From the NCBI GenBank assembly GCA_025928415.1, contig JAICJK010000218.1, positions 1 through 5,116 on the forward strand: a stretch of DNA of 5,116 bases. Reading direction: 5' to 3'. The first letter of the stretch is position 1. The number at the start of each line of letters is the position of its first letter. The notes below the pieces were generated by a model. That model was not told the DNA's origin. It ran no database searches and was given only the letters and a program-made list of their open reading frames with translations. The translations under genes were made by a program, and so were the position numbers. Positions 1 to 5,116 of this stretch are shown one piece after another. Source of the stretch: Solirubrobacteraceae bacterium. GTDB lineage: Bacteria > Actinomycetota > Thermoleophilia > Solirubrobacterales > Solirubrobacteraceae.

Positions 1-390
1 ACCGCGGCCTACACGACGTTCGTCGCGCACGGCCGGCTGCCGTCGCGCGACCTGATGGAGCGCGTCCGGCGCCGCGCCTTCCGCTCCGGCCCCGGCGTGT
101 CCTGCGCGGTCCGGGCGATCGCCGCGGCCGGGCGGTCGCCGCGGGGCTTCCAGCGCCGCGCGCTCGGCTTCCACGGGCCGGTCGCCGCGCTCTGGGGCGA
201 GCACGACGCGCTCGTGCCGCTCGAGCACGCGGCCGCGCTGTCCCGCGCGCTGCCCCAGGCCCACGTCGAGGTCTGGGCCGGCATGGGCCACCACCCGCAG
301 CGCGAGCGGCCCGCGGAGCTCGCGCGCTTCATCGTGGAGCACGCCGCTTCGGCCGGCCGCGCGCGGCGGGGGACGCTGCGCGCCGCCTGA
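1..390 (+). CDS. Alpha/beta hydrolase, C-terminal part (5' end outside window)
   Basis: The frame is open from the first base and ends at TGA 388-390, giving the last 129 residues of a longer protein. An internal ATG at 55 is not a credible start because the frame continues upstream and a full hydrolase needs roughly 250-300 residues. Visible landmarks (window residue numbers) are the strand-plus-acid motif LWGEHDALVP with the likely catalytic Asp at 69, and WAGMGHHPQRERP with the likely catalytic His at 97. The latter is the usual G-x-G-H-x-P-x-x-E-x-P end of this fold. The nucleophile Ser and oxyanion region lie outside the window. The family is a cytosolic hydrolase of esters, C-C bonds or halides, and the substrate cannot be told from this part. 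The C-terminal tail after about residue 112 is Arg/Ala-rich. The stop overlaps the start of the FAH-family gene, so the two are probably co-translated. Confidence 0.85.
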   Translation, partial: TAAYTTFVAHGRLPSRDLMERVRRRAFRSGPGVSCAVRAIAAAGRSPRGFQRRALGFHGPVAALWGEHDALVPLEHAAALSRALPQAHVEVWAGMGHHPQRERPAELARFIVEHAASAGRARRGTLRAA

Positions 391-1172
391 AGCTCGCCAC
401 GTTCCTGGCCCCGGGGGCGCCGGCCCCCGTCGCCGGCGAGGTCCGCGAGGACCGGGTCGTCGCCTTCGCCGGCGGCGCCACGGTCCTCGACCGCCTCGCG
501 AGCGGCGACCGCGCGCCGGCGACCGGCGCCGCGCACCCGCTCGCGGACGTCGCGCTGCTGGCGCCCGTCCCGCGCCCGCGGGCGATCTTCGGGATCGGCC
601 TCAACTACGCCCGGCACGCGGCCGAGCAGGGCAAGGAGCCGCCGGACGCGCCGATCGTCTTCATGAAGCTGCCGTCGAGCGCCGCCCCGCCCGGAGGCCC
701 CGTGCCCTGCCCGGCGGTCGTCCGGCGCCTGGACTACGAGGGCGAGCTCGGCGTCGTCATGGGCCCGGGCGGCAGGGTCGCGGGCTACGCCGTCTGCGAC
801 GACGTCTCCGCGCGCGACCTCCAGGGCCGCGAGCCGCAGTGGACGCGCGCCAAGGGCTTCGACGCGAGCTGCCCCTACGGGCCGTGGATCACCACGGCCG
901 ACGAGGTGCCCGACCCCGAGGACCTCGCGCTGCGCACCTGGGTCAACGGCGAGCTGCGCCAGGACGCGCGCACGAGCGACCTCATCTTCGGGATCGACGA
1001 GCTCGTCGCGTTCATCGGCGAGACCTGCACGCTGGAGCCCGGCGATCTGATCCTCACGGGCACGCCGAGCGGCGTCGGCATGGCGATGGACCCCAAGCGG
1101 TTCCTGGCCGCCGGCGACGTCGTCCGGATCGAGATCGAGAAGCTGGGCGCGATCGAGCATGCCATCGCCTGA
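387..1172 (+). CDS. Fumarylacetoacetate hydrolase (FAH) family protein, probable CTG start
   Basis: This is a 261-residue protein of the FAH superfamily (hydrolases, isomerases and decarboxylases of keto acids, metal-dependent, cytosolic). It has a short N-terminal domain beginning KLATFLAPG, then IFGIGLNYARHA (about residues 67-78). The metal site is given by YEGELGVV (Glu118, Glu120) and CDDVSARD (Asp139). AKGFDASCPYGPW holds the conserved Lys156, and LTGTPSGVG sits near 223-231. By comparison with FAHD1-type enzymes all three metal ligands are present. The first ATG in frame (663) would remove 92 residues including the GLNY motif, so it is rejected. No ATG, GTG or TTG lies in frame between the upstream region and 663. 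The homologous N-terminus begins at CTG 387, which overlaps the upstream TGA as CTGA. A purine-rich GGGGGA run at about 368-373 is a weak, distant RBS. Possible roles are acylpyruvase, oxaloacetate decarboxylase/tautomerase, or an isomerase in meta-cleavage; the sequence does not decide. The neighbouring hydrolase is compatible with aromatic or keto-acid catabolism. Confidence 0.88.
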   Translation: MKLATFLAPGAPAPVAGEVREDRVVAFAGGATVLDRLASGDRAPATGAAHPLADVALLAPVPRPRAIFGIGLNYARHAAEQGKEPPDAPIVFMKLPSSAAPPGGPVPCPAVVRRLDYEGELGVVMGPGGRVAGYAVCDDVSARDLQGREPQWTRAKGFDASCPYGPWITTADEVPDPEDLALRTWVNGELRQDARTSDLIFGIDELVAFIGETCTLEPGDLILTGTPSGVGMAMDPKRFLAAGDVVRIEIEKLGAIEHAIA

Positions 1173-2652
1173 GCCCTCCTCCGCCGCCGCCGCGCTCCGC
1201 GAGCGCCTGGCCGAGCTCGACGACCTGGGCGCCGCCGGGCGCCTGCTCGCCTGGGATCAACAGGTGATGATGCCGCCGCGCGGCGCGGCGGCCCGCGGGG
1301 AGGTCATGGCCACCGTGGAGCGCCTGGCCCACGCCCGCGCGACCGACCCGGCGCTCGGGGCGCTGCTCGACGAGCTTGCCGCCGACGCGGCGCAGCCCGA
1401 CGCCGGCGTCGTGCGCGTCGCGCGCCGCGACCACCTGCGCGCCGTGCGGATCCCGGAGGCGCTGGTCGGTGAGATCGCGCTGGCGGCCGCCGCCGGGCAG
1501 GAGGCCTGGCTGGCCGCGCGGGAGGCCCGCGACTTCGCCGTCTTCGCGCCCGCCCTGGAGCGCAACGTCGCCCTGCGCCGCGAGCTGGCCGCGTGCTTCC
1601 CCGAGCTCGCCCATCCCTACGACGCGCTGCTCGACGTCTACGAGCCCGACCTGACGACCGCCCGCGTGCGCGAGGTCTTCGGCGCGCTGCGCGAGGGCCT
1701 GGTCGGGCTGATCGCGGCGATCGCCGAGCGGCCGCAGCCGCCGGAGCTGCGCGGGCCCTTCGACGTCGGCGCCCAGCGCGAGATCGCGCTCCTGCTCGCC
1801 CGCGGCCTGGGCTTCGAGGACGACGGCTGGCGGCTGGACGAGGCGGTGCACCCGTTCGCGCTGGCCATCGCGCCGGGCGACGCGCGCGTCACCGCGCGCT
1901 TCGACGCGGCCTCGCTGTCGGGGCTGTTCGCCGTCCTGCACGAGATGGGCCACGGGCTCTACGAGCACCAGGTCGACCCCGCGCTCGCGCGCACGACCGC
2001 GGGGACCGGGACGTCGCTGGGCATCCACGAGTCCCAGAGCCGCCTGTGGGAGAACCTCGTCGGGCGCTCGGAGCCGTTCTGGTCGCATCACTACCCCCGC
2101 CTGCAGGCGGCCTTCCCCGCCGCGCTGCGCGACGTCGACCTGGCCGGCTTCCACCGCGCGATCAACGTCGTGCGGCCGTCTCCGATCCGCGTCCACGCCG
2201 ACGAGGCGACCTACTCGCTGCACATCGTGCTGCGCTTCGAGCTCGAGGTCGCGCTGCTGGAGGGCACGCTCGCGGCCGCCGACGTCCCGGCGGCGTGGAC
2301 CGACGGGATGCGCGAGCTGCTGGGCATCGAGGTCACCGACCCGCTCGACGGGCCGCTCCAGGACATCCACTGGGCGGCGGGCGAGCTCGGCTACTTCCCG
2401 ACCTACGCGATCGGCGGCATCGTCGCCTCCCAGCTCTGGGAGGCGATCCGCGGCGACCTGCCCGAGCTCGACGCCGCGCTGGCCCGCGGCGACTACGAGC
2501 CGCTGCGCGCCTGGCTGGCCGAGCGCGTCCACCGTCCGGGCCGCACGCTGACGCCCGCGGAGGTCCTGCGCGGGGCGACCGGCCAGGACCTCGATCCCGG
2601 CCCGCTGCTCGCCCACCTGCACGCCAAGTACGGCGCGCTGTACGGGCTGTAG
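1159..2652 (+). CDS. M32 family zinc carboxypeptidase (Taq/Pfu carboxypeptidase type)
   Basis: This 497-residue protein has the normal length for peptidase family M32, cytosolic metallocarboxypeptidases that remove C-terminal residues from peptides. Diagnostic motifs appear in order. The N-terminal AWDQQVMMPP is at about 31-40. HEMGH supplies zinc ligands His261 and His265 and catalytic Glu262. GIHESQSRLWEN supplies the third ligand, Glu291, 30 residues after the first His as in the Pyrococcus enzyme. IRVHADEATYSLH is at about 343-355, and DIHWAAGELGYFPTY at about 402-416. All expected active-site segments are intact. ATG 1159 gives a standard N-terminus and lies 14 bp inside the FAH-family gene, so translation is probably coupled; no strong RBS is visible. 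It is the last gene of the plus-strand block, followed by GC hairpins. Its likely job is general peptide turnover, and a specific link with the two upstream genes is not evident. Confidence 0.96.
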   Translation: MPSPEPSSAAAALRERLAELDDLGAAGRLLAWDQQVMMPPRGAAARGEVMATVERLAHARATDPALGALLDELAADAAQPDAGVVRVARRDHLRAVRIPEALVGEIALAAAAGQEAWLAAREARDFAVFAPALERNVALRRELAACFPELAHPYDALLDVYEPDLTTARVREVFGALREGLVGLIAAIAERPQPPELRGPFDVGAQREIALLLARGLGFEDDGWRLDEAVHPFALAIAPGDARVTARFDAASLSGLFAVLHEMGHGLYEHQVDPALARTTAGTGTSLGIHESQSRLWENLVGRSEPFWSHHYPRLQAAFPAALRDVDLAGFHRAINVVRPSPIRVHADEATYSLHIVLRFELEVALLEGTLAAADVPAAWTDGMRELLGIEVTDPLDGPLQDIHWAAGELGYFPTYAIGGIVASQLWEAIRGDLPELDAALARGDYEPLRAWLAERVHRPGRTLTPAEVLRGATGQDLDPGPLLAHLHAKYGALYGL

Positions 2653-2655
2653 GCC

Positions 2656-2674
2656 GCGCCCGCCGCGCGGGCGC
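2656..2674. terminator. GC-rich hairpin just after the carboxypeptidase stop
   Basis: GCGCCCG at 2656-2662 pairs exactly with CGGGCGC at 2668-2674. One further C-G pair inside gives an 8-bp stem with a 3-nt loop. It begins 3 bp after the stop of the M32 gene and lies between convergent genes, so it could act on transcripts from either side. There is no U-tract on either strand, so this is not a textbook intrinsic terminator, though such U-poor hairpins are common at gene ends in high-GC actinobacteria. Confidence 0.5.
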
Positions 2675-2678
2675 CCCT

Positions 2679-2697
2679 CCGGCCGCCGCCGGGCCGG
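2679..2697. terminator. Second GC hairpin in the convergent gap
   Basis: CCGGCC at 2679-2684 pairs with GGCCGG at 2692-2697 around a 7-nt loop. It lies 8 bp upstream of the clpP stop as read on the plus strand, so it follows clpP on the minus-strand transcript. There is no U-tract. Together with the hairpin at 2656-2674 it fills most of the 53-bp gap and probably separates the two converging transcripts. Confidence 0.4.
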
Positions 2698-2705
2698 GAC
2701 GGGTC

Positions 2706-3287
2706 CTAGTGCGGCTCGAGGACCCGGTCGATCAGGCCGTAGTCCTTGGCCTGCTCCGGCGTGAAGAAGCGGTCGCGTTCCATGTCGCGGTGGGACTGGT
2801 CGACCGACTGGCCCGTGTGGCGGGCGTAGATCTCGTCGATCCGGGCGCGCGTCTTGAGGATCTCGCGCGCGTGGATCTCGATGTCGGTCGACTGCCCCTC
2901 GAAGCCGGCCGACGGCTGGTGGATGAGGATCCGCGAGTTGGGCAGCGACATCCGCTTGCCCGCCGCGCCGCCCGTGAGCAGCAGCGACCCCATCGACATC
3001 GCGATCCCGCAGCAGATCGTCGCGACGTCGGGCTTGATGAACTGCATCGTGTCGTACACGGCCAGGCCGGCGTAGATCGAGCCGCCGGGCGAGTTGATGT
3101 AGATCGAGATGTCCTTGTCCGGGTCGACGGACTCGAGGTGCAGCAGCTGGGCGACCACGAGGTTGGCGACCTGGTCGTCGACGGCCGAGCCGAGGAAGAT
3201 GATCCGCTCGTTGAGCAGCCGCGAGAAGATGTCGTACTCGCGCTCGCCGCGCGCGGAGCGCTCGACGACGGTGGGGACGAGGGGCAT
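2706..3287 (-). CDS. clpP: ATP-dependent Clp protease proteolytic subunit ClpP
   Basis: This 193-residue serine peptidase of family S14 forms the barrel-shaped proteolytic core that works with ClpX or ClpC unfoldases in the cytosol. The catalytic triad is complete: Ser98 in GIAMSMGS, His123 in ILIHQPSAG and Asp172 in MERDRFF, at the same numbers as in the Staphylococcus enzyme. Other hallmarks are the N-terminal loop [21 protein letters not shown] (written here by key residues Pro5 to Leu25), YINSPGGS at 63-70 with the oxyanion glycines, and the handle-helix segment around [12 protein letters not shown]. The N-terminus aligns with mature ClpPs, so little or no propeptide is expected. The residue before the catalytic Ser is Met97, where most ClpPs have Ala. 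It follows the unknown gene by 9 bp, and an AGGG element 7 nt before the ATG overlaps that gene's stop. No second clpP, clpX or tig is in the window, although actinobacteria often carry clpP genes in tandem next to clpX. Confidence 0.97.
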   Translation of the reverse strand: MPLVPTVVERSARGEREYDIFSRLLNERIIFLGSAVDDQVANLVVAQLLHLESVDPDKDISIYINSPGGSIYAGLAVYDTMQFIKPDVATICCGIAMSMGSLLLTGGAAGKRMSLPNSRILIHQPSAGFEGQSTDIEIHAREILKTRARIDEIYARHTGQSVDQSHRDMERDRFFTPEQAKDYGLIDRVLEPH

Positions 3288-3294
3288 GCGGGCA

Positions 3295-3298
3295 CCCT
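3295..3298 (-). promoter_or_regulatory. Ribosome binding site of clpP
   Basis: On the minus strand AGGG lies 7 nt before the clpP ATG and overlaps the TAG stop of the preceding gene. This supports the chosen start and suggests that ribosomes finishing the upstream gene can restart on clpP. Confidence 0.6.
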
Positions 3299-3995
3299 AG
3301 CGGCTCGCCATGGCCGCCCCGGCGCGCCGGTGCAGCGGCGCGCGGCCGCGGTGGCCGGCGTCCTCCAGCACGCCGAGCGCGCGCAGGCAGTACGCCGTCC
3401 GCTGCGCGAGGACGAGCGGGCATCCGAGCGCCTGTGCCAGCTCGCGCGTGGTGCACGGCGCCTCGGCCGCGGCGTCGCCGAGCAACGCCGCCGCGTCCTG
3501 CGGCCCGCACAGCTCGACCGTCTCCAGGACCTCGACCAGGCGCCGCTCCCCGGGGTCGCGCGTCCGGCGCCGCACGCGCACGGGCTCGGGCGCGCGGACG
3601 TGGTCCTCGGCGCACAGCAGGACCTCGACGGTCAGGTGCGGGTGGCCGAGCAGCGACGGGAACGACACGAGCCGGTCGAACACGTGCAGCGCGCGGCCGC
3701 GGGCCGGCGAGCGCCGCGCCGACAGCACCTGTCCGTCGCCGTCCACGCGCACCACGCGCCGCCGCGCCGCGACCGGGTGCACGATCCGGACGCGGTGGCC
3801 GTCGAGCAGCGCGTCGAGCTTCGGGCCCAGCGGGCTGAACGAGCCCGTCTGGATCTCGACGAGCTCCCCGTCGGCGCGGACGAGGTCGATCACGTAGCCG
3901 CCCACGCGCGCCTCCAGCGCGTCGCCCGGGCGCGCGAGGTGCGCCTTGAGGGCCGCGTGGAGCGGGCCCTCCCGCAGCTCGCCGATCCCGGGCAC
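3297..3995 (-). CDS. Uncharacterised protein, possible PD-(D/E)XK nuclease-like domain plus winged helix
   Basis: I do not recognise a named family. The open frame reaches back to an ATG at 4166, but that part only shadows the aldo/keto reductase. A GTG at 3995, 2 bp after the reductase stop, gives a sensible 232-residue protein. Residues 4-20 (IGELREGPLHAALKAHL) look like a helix with an acidic residue. Then come VGGYVIDLV (Asp37), ELVEIQTGSFS (Glu47-x-Gln49) and a helix near Lys59-Leu64, followed by VRIVHPVA (69-76). This E - D - ExQ - strand order matches the layout of PD-(D/E)XK nuclease-like folds, with Gln in place of Lys. The middle (about 90-160) is Arg-rich and includes FDRLVSFPSLLGHP. 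Residues 181-213 (TTRELAQALG, then AQRTAYCLRALGVLEDAG) resemble a winged helix-turn-helix, and the tail is basic. There is no signal peptide or membrane segment. The gene is probably co-transcribed with the reductase and clpP. The nuclease and DNA-binding roles are inference; it could be a catalytically dead fold. Confidence 0.8.
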   Translation of the reverse strand: MPGIGELREGPLHAALKAHLARPGDALEARVGGYVIDLVRADGELVEIQTGSFSPLGPKLDALLDGHRVRIVHPVAARRRVVRVDGDGQVLSARRSPARGRALHVFDRLVSFPSLLGHPHLTVEVLLCAEDHVRAPEPVRVRRRTRDPGERRLVEVLETVELCGPQDAAALLGDAAAEAPCTTRELAQALGCPLVLAQRTAYCLRALGVLEDAGHRGRAPLHRRAGAAMASR

Positions 3996-3997
3996 GC

Positions 3998-4981
<984 letters not shown>

Positions 4982-4987
4982 CGTGGG

Positions 4988-4991
4988 CTCC
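4988..4991 (-). promoter_or_regulatory. Ribosome binding site of the aldo/keto reductase
   Basis: GGAG on the minus strand lies 6 nt before the ATG at 4981, a standard spacing. It decides the start of the reductase. The same GGAGCCC sequence occurs again upstream at 5067-5073. Confidence 0.65.
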
Positions 4992-5005
4992 GCGCGGGGT
5001 GAAGC

Positions 5006-5037
5006 GTTCTAGCTGGGCGCGCGGCGGCGTTTCACAA
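5006..5037 (-). promoter_or_regulatory. Possible promoter of the reductase-clpP block
   Basis: This stretch is noticeably less GC-rich than the genes around it. On the minus strand it contains TAGAAC (5006-5011) as a possible -10. Upstream, TTGTGA (5032-5037) is 20 bp away, longer than ideal, while the overlapping TGAAAC (5029-5034) is 17 bp away but a poor match to a -35. A start near 4999 would leave a short leader carrying the GGAG site. The assignment rests only on position and weak matches. Confidence 0.25.
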
Positions 5038-5058
5038 GGGCCGCGTGATTGCTGCATC

Positions 5059-5085
5059 GCGTTGCGGGCTCCGCCTCCGCAGCGC
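5059..5085 (+). repeat. Inverted repeat upstream of the reductase
   Basis: GCGTTGCGG (5059-5067) pairs with CCGCAGCGC (5077-5085) around a 9-nt spacer, with one T-G mismatch that would be a wobble pair in plus-strand RNA. It lies about 20 bp upstream of the proposed promoter. It could be an operator half-site pair, or a stem in a transcript of a plus-strand gene to the right. The rest of 4982-5116 holds no credible gene. Confidence 0.3.
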
Positions 5086-5116
5086 AGGCTGCATCAAAGG
5101 GCACCGTAGGCGGGAC

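Noticed and set aside
9..1160. A 383-codon open frame on the minus strand opposite the hydrolase and FAH genes
   Set aside because: The plus-strand frames carry clear family motifs. The minus-strand product is Arg/Ala-rich without any.
1054..3615. An 853-codon open frame on the minus strand
   Set aside because: It runs antisense through the M32 gene and out of frame through clpP, both of which have unmistakable motifs. Its product is low-complexity Arg/Ala/Gly/Pro sequence, as expected for a shadow frame in very GC-rich DNA.
5045..5116. A short plus-strand frame from GTG 5045, preceded by AAGGG, open to the window end
   Set aside because: Only 24 codons are visible, with no recognisable motif, and the spacing to AAGGG is short (4 nt). 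It cannot be supported without sequence to the right.

Overview
The window is very GC-rich chromosomal DNA with closely packed genes, strong G/C preference at third codon positions and long spurious open frames on the opposite strands. This suggests a high-GC actinobacterium. A Thermoleophilia/Solirubrobacterales-like lineage is my guess, but nothing in the window proves it: there are no rRNA or tRNA genes and no mobile element.

Layout: two convergent gene blocks. The plus-strand block (1-2652) holds the C-terminal part of an alpha/beta hydrolase, a fumarylacetoacetate hydrolase (FAH)-family protein and a complete M32 metallocarboxypeptidase. Each junction overlaps (4 bp, then 14 bp), so the block is probably one operon whose promoter lies left of the window. 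The minus-strand block (4981 down to 2706) reads aldo/keto reductase, an uncharacterised protein of about 232 aa, then ClpP. The gaps are 2 bp and 9 bp, so this too is probably one operon, with its promoter in the 135-bp gene-free stretch at 4982-5116. The blocks meet at a 53-bp convergent gap that carries two GC hairpins, likely bidirectional transcription stops.

How the genes may work together: the hydrolase and FAH-family protein fit ring-cleavage or keto-acid catabolism, but the substrate cannot be read from the sequence. M32 carboxypeptidase and ClpP are both cytosolic peptide or protein degraders, but lie in separate convergent units. No pathway clearly joins the reductase, the unknown protein and ClpP.

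The points most worth a second look are: (1) the unknown minus-strand protein, whose N-terminal half has the layout of a PD-(D/E)XK nuclease-like core and whose C-terminus looks like a winged helix; (2) the FAH-family gene, which appears to start at CTG inside a CTGA overlap; (3) a repeated RBS-plus-ATG-like segment upstream of the reductase. I did not find a clear new defence or mobile system. Apart from these points the region looks like ordinary metabolic and housekeeping chromosome.
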